Below the pieces are notes generated by a model that did no database searches, was not told where the DNA came from, and saw only the letters and a program-made list of their open reading frames with translations. Position numbers and translations under genes: made by a program. A stretch of DNA of 52,050 bases, from assembly GCA_964627305.1 (NCBI GenBank), contig CAZVHP010000015.1, positions 1-52,050 of the forward strand, in the 5' to 3' direction. Within the stretch, counting starts at the first letter, position 1; the number at the start of each line of letters is the position of its first letter. Positions 17,388-25,740 of this stretch are shown in pieces. Source of the stretch: WJKG01 sp964627305 (GTDB taxonomy: Bacteria > Zixibacteria > MSB-5A5 > GN15 > FEB-12).

Positions 17388-17603
17388 TCAGGGCAGCTTC
17401 AGGCTTCCTTGTTTGATCCTCTTGGCGCAGAAAGCGTCAAGCTGAGCTTTCGCCAGCTTGGATGGTCTGGACAGGCCGTTCTCCCATCGATTTACGGTGG
17501 CGAAGCTGACGCCCAGTTCACGTGCTAGGTCTTCCTGGCTGAGGCCGAGTTGATTGCGAACCTCTTTCACCAGCGTGGGATAATCTCTTTCTTCAGGTGC
17601 CAT
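17388..17603 (-). CDS. XRE-family HTH regulator of the restriction locus
   Basis: A 71-residue single-domain helix-turn-helix protein: LVKEVRNQLGLSQEDLARELGVSFATVNRWENG is a complete five-helix XRE core. It lies 55 bases upstream of hsdM on the same strand, like the controller proteins of many restriction systems, so it probably tunes expression of the whole operon. An 18-bp near-palindrome lies 55 bases upstream of its ATG. AGAGGA before the ATG serves as ribosome binding site. A similar small XRE protein is encoded at 51.3 kb. Confidence 0.85.
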   Translation of the reverse strand: MAPEERDYPTLVKEVRNQLGLSQEDLARELGVSFATVNRWENGLSRPSKLAKAQLDAFCAKRIKQGSLKLP

Positions 17604-17657
17604 CGACTCGTCCTCTGCTTAATGGGCACGTCGCACCAAGGCTTCTTATCATTATTG

Positions 17658-17675
17658 CAAACGTTATAACATTTG
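17658..17675. promoter_or_regulatory. Near-perfect 18-bp palindrome, likely XRE operator
   Basis: CAAACGTTATAACATTTG: 16 of 18 positions are symmetric about the centre. It lies upstream of the XRE gene in an AT-rich stretch unlike the flanking coding DNA, and on the minus strand it contains a TATAAC that could be a -10 box, so binding there would block transcription. Autoregulation is inferred. Confidence 0.6.
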
Positions 17676-17809
17676 GAAACCAAAATCAAGAAAAATCTGA
17701 TCGGCAATTGAAGCCCAGCTCCTGCAGCTATTTCAGCCACATGCCTCCAGAACAGGACCTCACCTTGGGAAGGATATGAGTTCAGAATGACAATAGCGAT
17801 GTCTGGCCG

Positions 17810-19123
17810 TCAGCTCTTCTTCCACTCGGTTCCGGTGTGTTTCTCCCATTTTCCGCCGCCGGAGAGATCTGTGTTGAACCATTCGTCGCCCACGGATGGG
17901 ATTGGGATAGTCGCGTCGCGTTCGGCCTCGGTGCCGACCCCGCGATGGATGGCTTCCCGCGCGGTGAGCCCCTGTCCGAGCCGGTCCAATCCTATTATAT
18001 CCCGCCAACCGAGAATCGGCGCGCGGAGTCGGGATACGAAGGTCCGGTAGGAATCCGCGTCCTTGGCGGCCCGGTAAATAAGGAAGGAGCCGTCGGCGTC
18101 GGTGACAAGGCAGGGTGTGTAACAGCGCTCGAGGAAGGGCCCCTGGCCGGCCTGGAACACGGGACTGAAGGCGGCCTTGGTCCAATGGATGCGGTCCCAG
18201 GACCAGGCGTACCCGATCCCCGCGTTTCCGGCTTCCCCGCCGGAATAAAGCATCCACCAGCGGCCGTCGGCCAGACGCTCCACGTGGCAGGAGGAAACAT
18301 AGCCGTTCGCTCCCTCCCAATCCTGAGCATCGATCAGCCCGGAGAGGATCGGCGCGTTTCCATACAGTCGCCAGTCCAACCCGTCGTCCGAGTAACCCAG
18401 ACCGAGACTGTCGTTGCCGCCGGTCGAGGCGATGAAGAGCATGGCGTAGCGCCAGGTGAAAGGTTTGCCGGGGGCGGAGGACGGCTCCGGGTTGTACCAG
18501 AGGAACGAGGGCCCGTAGTGGCCTCGGTTCCAGACCGGTTCGCTTCCCTCGGTGACAAGGTCTCCCGTGCAGGCGGTGTCTTCGGTGAACGCCGAGGCAT
18601 CGACCTGGGGATTGCAGATCGCGGAGCGCAGACCGGCCATGGCATAGGGCTGGTTTGGAACGTTCGGGTCCCAGTAGAGAATCCTTAGACGATCCGGAGT
18701 TTCCAGAGCGCAGACGACATGGTAGCCGCCCGCCGCGATGCCCGTGACCTCTTTTTCGTTGTCCCAGTTGATGCCGTCATCGGAGAACGCGCAGTTCAAG
18801 CCGTCGCCGTCTCCATAGTAGGCGATGAAATCCCGGAGGGCGGTGCCGTCGTGAAAACCGCCGGGAGCGCGAAGGACGCGGCCGTAATAGGCTCTGTCCA
18901 CCGCAAGGGGCAGCACCTGGGGATAGTGATGCTCGAAGATGACCGGGGGCAGACCCTCGGGCGCTTCCGCGCCGGATGGCACAAGCAAGAGCCCGAGATC
19001 GACGGCCCGGACCAGGTCCTCGGTCATCGCGGGAATTGTGGTCGTTTTTCCCGGTCCGAGCGTGCCCGGCAGGCTGGGGAGTTCCAGAATGGTGTCTGTA
19101 TTGCTTTGAACGGTGATATTCAT
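17810..19123 (-). CDS. Tail-tip protein with a glycosidase-like beta-propeller
   Basis: 437 residues. The first 60 residues are beta-rich and may attach to the tail. The rest repeats short SDDGINW / YSDDGLDWRLY / WSWDRIHW blocks with conserved Gly, Trp and Asp, the pattern of a five-bladed propeller of the GH43/GH32/DUF1861 kind. The end (VGDEWFNTDLSGGGKWEKHTGTEW) is a common tail-fibre C-terminal motif. It probably binds or degrades a surface polysaccharide of the host; whether the catalytic acids are all present is not proven here. It is the last gene of the tail operon, overlapping its predecessor by ATGA. Ribosome site AGAGGA. Confidence 0.7.
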   Translation of the reverse strand: MNITVQSNTDTILELPSLPGTLGPGKTTTIPAMTEDLVRAVDLGLLLVPSGAEAPEGLPPVIFEHHYPQVLPLAVDRAYYGRVLRAPGGFHDGTALRDFIAYYGDGDGLNCAFSDDGINWDNEKEVTGIAAGGYHVVCALETPDRLRILYWDPNVPNQPYAMAGLRSAICNPQVDASAFTEDTACTGDLVTEGSEPVWNRGHYGPSFLWYNPEPSSAPGKPFTWRYAMLFIASTGGNDSLGLGYSDDGLDWRLYGNAPILSGLIDAQDWEGANGYVSSCHVERLADGRWWMLYSGGEAGNAGIGYAWSWDRIHWTKAAFSPVFQAGQGPFLERCYTPCLVTDADGSFLIYRAAKDADSYRTFVSRLRAPILGWRDIIGLDRLGQGLTAREAIHRGVGTEAERDATIPIPSVGDEWFNTDLSGGGKWEKHTGTEWKKS

Positions 19124-19392
19124 GATTCAATCCTCTCTTCGTGATTTACCCCGGCGGCGATCATCTTCTCATTGATGCGCCGGGCTTCGGCTTCTTCTCT
19201 GTGTATGCGCGCCATGACCTTCGAGAAGGCCTCCGCCTCCTTCGGCGGCAACCCGAGTTCCTCCTCGATCCGTTTCAGTCTGGTGTCCAGATTCTCGAGC
19301 ATGCGCAGGGTGTGATCCCGCAGCACGCCCTCTCGTTTTTCCTGCGGGGAGGGAATGAACTCGGTCAATCCGCCTTGCTGTCGAACGATCAT
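19120..19392 (-). CDS. Small helical protein of the tail-fibre group
   Basis: About 90 residues, largely charged helix (LENLDTRLKRIEEELGLPPKEAEAFSKVMARIHREEAEARR), so likely a coiled coil. The ATG at 19392 is preferred because GGAGG sits 7 bases before it; an ATG two codons earlier is too close. It lies between the DUF4815 protein and the propeller protein, with a 4-base overlap into the latter, and may be a fibre-assembly chaperone or adaptor. No family recognised. Confidence 0.65.
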   Translation of the reverse strand: MIVRQQGGLTEFIPSPQEKREGVLRDHTLRMLENLDTRLKRIEEELGLPPKEAEAFSKVMARIHREEAEARRINEKMIAAGVNHEERIES

Positions 19393-19405
19393 CGCCATGC
19401 CTCCA

Positions 19406-22400
19406 TCAACTCAGCGTCGCGCCGAGGGTGTGAATGCGCGGGTAGACCAGGTTGTTGCCGGTCATCTCCGCCTTGTAGCGAACCTTGGTGCCGCTTGGAT
19501 CTGCGAAAGTGCGGGTGAGCGTATACTCGGTCCACTCCTGATCGATCTCGCGGGTCGTTGCTATGGACATGGGTTCCCAGGTCGCACCGCCGTCGTTGGA
19601 AGCGAACCAGTTCAGCGAAGTACCGCTGGGGATATTCATCTGCGTGTAGACCTTGGTGGACTCCACCCCCTGGGTCAGTTCGTTCTCGCGGGTGATGTAC
19701 GCGCCGGTGGTGTTGTTCAGATACCCGATCAGGTTGACGTCTTTGAAGTTGAGCGCGGGGGAGTCGTTGGCCTCGCTGCCGCTGAACACGGCCCGCACCA
19801 GAACATCGGCGGCGATATTCGGCAGATTCTCCTCCTCGGCCGGCACGATGGCGTCCCAGGTGGCTCCGCCGTCGGTGGAATACTCCCAAACGATGCCGGT
19901 GCCTTCAGGGATGGAGGAATACTCGTCGAGGTTCAATTCGCTGAACTGCGCGCCGCTGATGGGCAGGAAACGCACTTCACCGCTCGGCTGGAAGTCGTAG
20001 CCGTAAATCTTGACCGTGAGGTCGGAGCCGTTGAGCGGCGTCCAGGTCTCGGCGTTGGAGCTTTCCAGCAAGACGCCTTCGGGATAGCTCTGGCGGGTGA
20101 TGACACCGTTTTGTCCCATCTGGCCCAAGGTGGCGATGCGCACCCGGTAATTGGTGCTGTTGGTGAGCAGCACCACCGCGTAGCTGGTGTTCGCCTCCGC
20201 GTAGAAGGGATCGTCGAAGGTGATCTTGGTCTCCGCGCCCAGGTTGATCTCGGTCGGAGAGATGACTTTTTCGGCCAACACGACCTCGTTGGGCAGACCG
20301 GTGGTCACGCCGCGGATCTGGACGGTAACCGGAATGCACGCGTCCTTTTGGGTGAACTGCACACCCACCGCCGAGATGACGCGGTTCTGCGTAAAACTGA
20401 AGGTCTGCGCCAGGGGATCGCGCCGTCGGGTTCGCCAGCGCCAGCGCCAGACGGTGCGGACCACCGGCACGCGGATGATGCGCGGCGGCACCTGCTGGAC
20501 GATGGTCTGCCGTTGGACGATGGTGCGGTTGACCACAATGCGCTGGATACGGGTGATCACCAGCGGATCGTTGACCTGCAGATTGGTCTGCGCCGAATAA
20601 GTGCCGTCGTTGACTTCGACGATGCGGTTCCCGTTGCGGACATTTGAGGGAATGGTGAAGGACGCGATCACCCGTCCAGCTGCATCGGCGTTGAGGTTGG
20701 AAGCGACCACCTGTCCATCGCAGCGAACGGTGACCCCGGTTGCGCTGGGCGTGAAGTTGGAACCTACTACCGCGATGCCGGTCTGTCCAAGGCGGCCGAT
20801 GTTCGGTGTGATTTCAACCGCCGCTTCCGGTTTTTCAAACACCGCGTACGGATTGATGTTTTTGACTTCGGACCAGTCGGCCTGTTCGACCAGGACATGT
20901 TCCGTACCGGGAAGCAGAACGAGGCTTCCCTTGAACAGCGCGTCGCTTGCGGCCTCGTCCACTTCGAGCACATGGGGCGAAGCAATCCGGTCAGGTGCCA
21001 CGAACTGCCGCACGCTGTCAATTCGTGCGCTCCATTCGCTGTTGTAGATGTCCGATTGGGCGTCATTGGAGAAGTCGTCGGAATAGATACCTTTCTTGGT
21101 CTGGGCGTCCCGGTTTTGAAGCTCGTTGTTCATCTGAAACTGGGCGTCGTTGTACTTGAGGTCTTCTACGTCCTTGATGATCTCGTGAATCTGGTCCATG
21201 GTGATGCGGGTCAACCCGAAGTTGAGCACCGTCATCGCCACCGAGTCGGGCGGGCAGTCAACGCTGCAAAGTCCCAGTGTTCCCTCAGGAACAACCGGCA
21301 GCTTGGGAAAGTCGGCGGGCGCGCCCTCCAGACGTTTGATCTCGCCGGTAGTGGCGTAGATGATATCCTTGCGGCCGAGGTAATAGTCGTAATCAACGCT
21401 GCAGTTCGAACCGTCCACCGGGTCGTCGCCCAGCCCGGTTCGACCGAAGTTGATAAGGCTCAAGCCCGCGGGTAAGATTTGGGCTGCAGACATGGTCAGT
21501 CCGCTGGTGTTAGTCGCGGGCGGGTTGCCGCCGATGATCTCGTCAACGCCATCATCCATATAAGAAGTCACGCCCGCCCCAACTTGTTTGAGCCTCTGGA
21601 AATCGGCGCGGTCAGTGTTTTGCGTGCCGCGGTAGATGCGGTACCCGGTCGCCCCGCTGACCGGCAGCCACGACAGGCGATTGATTTCCCCGGCAAGTGT
21701 GTTGCGGGAAACCGCCTGGGCAGCGTCGTAGTGAGTCTCACCGGTAGCGCTTTGAGCGGTGACCAGGTAGAAGTATTCGTCGGCGGCAGGATGGCCGGAG
21801 CGTCCAAACCAACCCCCGTCCACATAGTCCGTCCCTTTGATCATCTGCTTGGTGTAGGTCCAGCGGACGGTGTAGGTGGTGCCGATGGCCGGCTCATTGC
21901 CCGACCCGAGCCAGTCCACGTAGTTTCCGGACTGCTGCCAGTCCACACCCTCCTGGAAAACGGTCGCTCCCTGGCTCACCTCGAGGATGTCCACGACCGG
22001 ATTGGGCGTCAGCTGGTCCTCGCCGCCCCCCACCGAACCGCGGGTGATATTCGAAACGATCTCGACGATGGCCTCGACCTGGGTGGTTTCCTTTAGGGGA
22101 GTGCTGTTGAGCGCATAGCGCCTGGTGCCAACGTTGTAGGTCTTCTGCTCGCCGCGCACCGATTTGGTGGCGACCGACTTGGGAACCATCGTTGTCGTGG
22201 GCAGATCTTTCTGCAGGCGGAAGCCCTGGATGTAGGCGCGCCCGGCGTTGGTGATCACCTCGACGTTGTCCCCGTCGTTGTCGCCGATGAAGCTGTCGAG
22301 TCCCTTGACCAGGTAGCTGCCGGCCTGGTCGAAGGTCCGCTCGGCCAGGTTCTGAAGCAATGAGTTCAAGCCCTCGGCCGCTGCGAAGGCGAGCTGGTCC

Positions 22401-22999
22401 TCCGTGATGGAGGACACCGTGATGCGGCTGCCGGGCAGCGTTCCCAGCAGGTCACGCAGAAAGAGGTTGGATTTTTCCTGGACCGTGGCGGTCACATCGC
22501 CGGTCTCGCGGTCGAACTTGTAGACCGGGACGACCTTCCGCTCGGTCACGTTGTTGGGCAGCGTCTCGCCGCTGGTGTCGTGGTCCTTGAGCGTCAGGAC
22601 CCACTTCTCCCGTTCGGCGGTGGGCTCGCCCGTGGCCGGGTTGATGAGCGCGGCGTCCTGGTTGTAGCCGTAGTTGTATTTGAGCAGATCGACGTAAACG
22701 CAGTCCGCACCCGAGGTCTTGGCGGGATCGTAGGTCAACACCGCTCCGGTGACCTTTTCGATGTATCCCTCGACGTAGACGAAGCCCTCGGCCACGGTAA
22801 GCACGTTGTCGGTGACCGTGACTCCGAGCCCGCTGATCACCGCGCCCTCCTTGAAGAGCATGTCGGCGATCTTCTTCCGCTCGTGGTTGATGATGTCCTG
22901 CTGCTCGTTCAACTCCGAGTCGAGCAGGTCGCGGTCCTGATGGTAGCGGACGCGCTTGTAGTTTTTTGCCGGATCGAATGTTTCGCGCGAGATGGACAT
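19406..22999 (-). CDS. Large DUF4815 tail protein
   Basis: 1197 residues. The N-terminus (FDPAKNYKRVRYHQDRDLLDSELNEQQD) is the signature of DUF4815 phage tail proteins, which continue with GLGVTVTDNVLTVAEGFVYVEGY. Further on are fibronectin-like segments (residues about 400-500), an IPT/TIG-like Ig domain (VEITPNIGRLGQTGIAVVGSNF, about 725-800) and two paired domains near the C-terminus with the motif WEYSTDGGATWDAI and WFASNDGGATWEPM. A short Arg/Trp-rich stretch near residue 845 links them. Probably a long side fibre or baseplate appendage. AGGAGG precedes the ATG by 7 bases. Confidence 0.8.
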   Translation of the reverse strand: MSISRETFDPAKNYKRVRYHQDRDLLDSELNEQQDIINHERKKIADMLFKEGAVISGLGVTVTDNVLTVAEGFVYVEGYIEKVTGAVLTYDPAKTSGADCVYVDLLKYNYGYNQDAALINPATGEPTAEREKWVLTLKDHDTSGETLPNNVTERKVVPVYKFDRETGDVTATVQEKSNLFLRDLLGTLPGSRITVSSITEDQLAFAAAEGLNSLLQNLAERTFDQAGSYLVKGLDSFIGDNDGDNVEVITNAGRAYIQGFRLQKDLPTTTMVPKSVATKSVRGEQKTYNVGTRRYALNSTPLKETTQVEAIVEIVSNITRGSVGGGEDQLTPNPVVDILEVSQGATVFQEGVDWQQSGNYVDWLGSGNEPAIGTTYTVRWTYTKQMIKGTDYVDGGWFGRSGHPAADEYFYLVTAQSATGETHYDAAQAVSRNTLAGEINRLSWLPVSGATGYRIYRGTQNTDRADFQRLKQVGAGVTSYMDDGVDEIIGGNPPATNTSGLTMSAAQILPAGLSLINFGRTGLGDDPVDGSNCSVDYDYYLGRKDIIYATTGEIKRLEGAPADFPKLPVVPEGTLGLCSVDCPPDSVAMTVLNFGLTRITMDQIHEIIKDVEDLKYNDAQFQMNNELQNRDAQTKKGIYSDDFSNDAQSDIYNSEWSARIDSVRQFVAPDRIASPHVLEVDEAASDALFKGSLVLLPGTEHVLVEQADWSEVKNINPYAVFEKPEAAVEITPNIGRLGQTGIAVVGSNFTPSATGVTVRCDGQVVASNLNADAAGRVIASFTIPSNVRNGNRIVEVNDGTYSAQTNLQVNDPLVITRIQRIVVNRTIVQRQTIVQQVPPRIIRVPVVRTVWRWRWRTRRRDPLAQTFSFTQNRVISAVGVQFTQKDACIPVTVQIRGVTTGLPNEVVLAEKVISPTEINLGAETKITFDDPFYAEANTSYAVVLLTNSTNYRVRIATLGQMGQNGVITRQSYPEGVLLESSNAETWTPLNGSDLTVKIYGYDFQPSGEVRFLPISGAQFSELNLDEYSSIPEGTGIVWEYSTDGGATWDAIVPAEEENLPNIAADVLVRAVFSGSEANDSPALNFKDVNLIGYLNNTTGAYITRENELTQGVESTKVYTQMNIPSGTSLNWFASNDGGATWEPMSIATTREIDQEWTEYTLTRTFADPSGTKVRYKAEMTGNNLVYPRIHTLGATLS

Positions 23000-23010
23000 G
23001 GTCGCTCCTC

Positions 23011-23544
23011 CTATATCTTGATGACCCCGACGAGCTCCACCCGCGTATCAGAGGTCTTGTTGAAGTCGGGGATGTTTTTCACTTCGTACAGGTATCCGGG
23101 ATCGAGTACCTCGCCGGTCGGATTGGTGTCAGGGTGGTAGACGCCGTTCGCCGCGTAATCCGACTGGAGTCCGGCGATGTATGCCACATCCCCGCCGAAG
23201 AACCCGTATTCCCGAATGGTGATGCCGTTGGCCTCGCTTTCCTCGAAACGGAAGAAAACGCCGATGGTCTGGGTTTCCTCGGCGGTCTCGATGTAGTGAA
23301 TGCCGTTGACGATGAGCGTCCCTTCCGGGTCTTCCTTGAGAAAGGTGCGCTTGTAGTGCTTCTTTCTGGCCCTTTCATTCTTGAGCGCGACTTGGTCAAT
23401 CTCTGGAGCGGGCGGGTTCAACGGGTCGGTGAACGTGGCGTCTCCTTCACCGATGGCGCAGTGGGTGATACCCTCGATGGGATCGCCCATGAGCAGCCTC
23501 GCGGTGAGGATGCGGCCGGTTTTGACTATCAGTCCCAATGACAT
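23011..23544 (-). CDS. Tail-collar/fibre-type protein
   Basis: 177 residues. It starts with SLGLIVKTGRILTARLLMGDPIEGITHCAIGEG, resembling the N-terminal domain of phage tail-collar fibre proteins, which present a short beta-rich attachment domain; later segments (GITIREYGFFGGDVAYIAG, DPGYLYEVKNIPDFNKTSDTRVELVGVI) fit that family as well. AAGGAGG before the ATG. The gene lies between an unknown small gene and DUF4815 and is likely part of the distal tail. Confidence 0.65.
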   Translation of the reverse strand: MSLGLIVKTGRILTARLLMGDPIEGITHCAIGEGDATFTDPLNPPAPEIDQVALKNERARKKHYKRTFLKEDPEGTLIVNGIHYIETAEETQTIGVFFRFEESEANGITIREYGFFGGDVAYIAGLQSDYAANGVYHPDTNPTGEVLDPGYLYEVKNIPDFNKTSDTRVELVGVIKI

Positions 23545-23557
23545 GTAATTTCCTCCT

Positions 23558-24019
23558 TTAGGTCTGGATCACGTGACTCTCGTTGATGAGCACAGCGAAG
23601 ATCGTCTGCCCGACGTCATAGCTACTCATCAGTTGTCGAACAACCCGTTGCCCGGTATCCTCATGTTGTTCCAGTGCGGCGGAAACTGCTTGCCGCGTGT
23701 CGCCGTTGACCACAAAAGGTCGAACCACCAGTAGGGAGATGTCCGTCTCAGTCTGCGAGAGGCGCACGATCCACATGCGGGAATCGAATTCCAACAGCAG
23801 GGGATGTACGATACGAGCTTGTGAGTCGACTTCTACGGCAAATGGAATCCATACGCGCATGGCAGCATCGGCGTAATGCCTCACTGTGCGTATCGAACTT
23901 GTCGCTCCGACAGCCTCGTATACAGCCGCTGGAAAGACCGGCCCCTGGGCACGGTTCATCGGAACCGCACAACCCGAGTGCGTTTGCAGAGTGAAACGAT
24001 TGCCTTTATGAGTGGCCAC
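23558..24019 (-). CDS. Unknown tail-region protein
   Basis: About 153 residues from a GTG at 24019 with GGAAGG 7 bases upstream; the frame opens at a TTG at 24055 directly after a stop codon, but no ribosome site serves that TTG. The sequence shows regular strands with alternating polar and hydrophobic residues (RVWIPFAVEVDSQARIVHPLLLEF, TDISLLVVRPFVVNGDTRQ) and no family I recognise. It overlaps the preceding 43-residue ORF by 14 bases. Position suggests a tail accessory protein. Confidence 0.55.
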   Translation of the reverse strand: MATHKGNRFTLQTHSGCAVPMNRAQGPVFPAAVYEAVGATSSIRTVRHYADAAMRVWIPFAVEVDSQARIVHPLLLEFDSRMWIVRLSQTETDISLLVVRPFVVNGDTRQAVSAALEQHEDTGQRVVRQLMSSYDVGQTIFAVLINESHVIQT

Positions 24020-24137
24020 GTCGCAACCTTCCGCGTATCCGGTACGCAATGCCAATCAACCGAGAGGTCCTGAATTGTGGTACAGCCCGTGCCGCTTTCT
24101 TGGTGATCTCCTTCTGGTTTCCTTTTCTGACAGCCAT
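24006..24137 (-). CDS. Very basic 43-residue protein
   Basis: ATG at 24137 preceded by AAGGAG at a spacing of 7, ending in TAA at 24006. The product MAVRKGNQKEITKKAARAVP... has 13 Arg/Lys in 43 residues and only one acidic residue. It lies 4 bases after the 328-residue gene and overlaps the next gene. No family recognised. It is either a small nucleic-acid or wall binding peptide, or the 5' part of a frameshifted reading of the following gene. Confidence 0.5.
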   Translation of the reverse strand: MAVRKGNQKEITKKAARAVPQFRTSRLIGIAYRIRGRLRRGHS

Positions 24138-24141
24138 GTTC

Positions 24142-25128
24142 TTACTCCTTCACCGCGCACCAACCAACCCCGGAAATGTTGAAGATCCGGTAGATTGATC
24201 CGTCCATATCGAGCACGTCTTCGGAATCGACGGCCCCGTTGCCGACAGCGTAGATTTCGATCAATTCGCCGCGCAGTTCCTTGTATGTGCTCGAGGTGAG
24301 GGCCGCAAGCCAGGGGAACATGGTGACCAGGCCGTACCGCATGTCCGGGTCGCATGCGGTGTGAAGATTGCCGTGCGCTGCTGCACATGATCCGGTTTGT
24401 CCCGAGGTGCTTGACCAGCCGTCGAACTTATTCAGGGCATAGAAGCTTCCCGGTGATTGATACCGCCCGATGATAACCGGCTGTGGGTCCTCGCCGATCT
24501 TGGCCCCGGCTGAGTATGCATTTGCGAGGGTGGCCAGTGTTATCGTGTTGGGAGTCGACACATAGTCAACCGCCGTCACCTGGACGCGCTCGATGTTGGC
24601 ATCATCCTTGATAAGGTAGTAGCTATTGATATTGAATAGGGTGGCGTCGTTGACCTGCACGACAACGTCGTCTCCGGGAGTGGCGGCTGCCTGGGTTATC
24701 GCTACCGCTCCCGACCAGAACCTCTTGATCAATCCGCTGTAATGGCCGTAGTAAGTGGCCACCACCTTAGTCACGATGTAGACATGATCGAGGTCGGCGT
24801 AAATCCAGTACAGGAACTGTGAGGCGTCCACTGTCTTGATGTAAGCGTAGCTGCTGTGATACGCTTCCTTCACACCCGCATGGGCGACGGCGTCCCAATA
24901 GAGACTGCCGCGAACAGCGATGCGGTCGGGGTTCGTGTCATCGATGAACTGCAGGTAGATGTCTTCCGCACTGGATTCTCCGTAAGACTTCAAAACGTAG
25001 TAAGGCTCTGCCTCGGCGGAGCCATCATCGTGGAGAGACCAACCAACGGTATCAACAAGGAAGGTCATGAGTTTTACCAGCAGGTCTGCTGTATTGTCAG
25101 CCATCCCAGAAGTGCTGTGATAAGGCAT
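24142..25128 (-). CDS. Unknown structural tail protein
   Basis: 328 residues, beta-rich, with many Tyr and Ser. It begins MPYHSTSGMADNTADLLVKLMTFLVDTVGWSL, resembling N-termini of proteins encoded near gpI in other contractile phages, and contains a segment DDVVVQVNDATLFNINSYYLIKD typical of repeat-like surface domains. GGAG sits 6 bases before the ATG. Lying between gpI-type and fibre genes, it is likely a baseplate or fibre-attachment protein. No catalytic motif seen. Confidence 0.6.
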   Translation of the reverse strand: MPYHSTSGMADNTADLLVKLMTFLVDTVGWSLHDDGSAEAEPYYVLKSYGESSAEDIYLQFIDDTNPDRIAVRGSLYWDAVAHAGVKEAYHSSYAYIKTVDASQFLYWIYADLDHVYIVTKVVATYYGHYSGLIKRFWSGAVAITQAAATPGDDVVVQVNDATLFNINSYYLIKDDANIERVQVTAVDYVSTPNTITLATLANAYSAGAKIGEDPQPVIIGRYQSPGSFYALNKFDGWSSTSGQTGSCAAAHGNLHTACDPDMRYGLVTMFPWLAALTSSTYKELRGELIEIYAVGNGAVDSEDVLDMDGSIYRIFNISGVGWCAVKE

Positions 25129-25137
25129 AATCTTCTC

Positions 25138-25731
25138 CTATAGGACCGGGTTCTCGGTACCCGTGATGCCCAGCTTCAAGTCCGTCTTGTTTTGAACGGC
25201 GGTTCCTGCCGGCACAATGCAACGCCTCCAAAAGGAGATGGTAACATCGTGGGTTTTGTCTCCCAGGTTGAGAGGAGCACCTGGTATTGCCATGTCCAGT
25301 TCCGTTTGCGTGAGGGCGAGGGCGTACCAGTCGGATTCGTCCCCGCCCGCGGTGTCGACCGGTTCGATCACGAGGCCAGTGTAGTCGTATCCCGAGTAGA
25401 CCGGCGATCCATCGGCATGCGCGGCGGGTGTCGTTCCTCCGTAGCCACGCTCCACACCTAAAGTGGTGGTTCCTCCGCCGCTCTGGATGCGCATCTGTTC
25501 CGAGTCGATGATGATGACTTCGCCGTCGGTGAAGCGCGATTCGGCCAACTGCAGCGAGGTCTCTCCCGATGCCAGGGGCGAAGCGAGAACGGTCTGTTCG
25601 TTCGCCATGAAGAGTTCCTTGTCCTTCGCCTCTCCGTTGGTCCCGTTATAGGTGTCGTCGTCGGGGTTCGAGAGGTCGCCTTCGGATATCTGCTGCGTCA
25701 TAGCGCTGTCTTCAAACAAGTGAATCGCCAT
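25138..25731 (-). CDS. Unknown structural protein of the distal tail
   Basis: 197 residues. The N-terminal 40 residues are polar and probably disordered (ISEGDLSNPDDDTYNGTNGE). The middle, LASGETSLQLAESRFTDGEVIIIDSEQMRI followed by GYGGTTPAAHADGSPVYSGYDY, is a beta domain seen in many phage structural proteins. The C-terminus also is strand-rich. GGAGG precedes the ATG. It follows the gpI-like gene after 9 bases and is assigned to the baseplate-fibre group by context. Confidence 0.6.
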   Translation of the reverse strand: MAIHLFEDSAMTQQISEGDLSNPDDDTYNGTNGEAKDKELFMANEQTVLASPLASGETSLQLAESRFTDGEVIIIDSEQMRIQSGGGTTTLGVERGYGGTTPAAHADGSPVYSGYDYTGLVIEPVDTAGGDESDWYALALTQTELDMAIPGAPLNLGDKTHDVTISFWRRCIVPAGTAVQNKTDLKLGITGTENPVL

Positions 25732-25740
25732 TGATTCCTC

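Noticed and set aside
19355..20647. Long plus-strand open frame (430 codons)
   Set aside because: Antisense to the DUF4815 gene, low-complexity in charge pattern, no family motif and no ribosome site; it is a GC-rich shadow.
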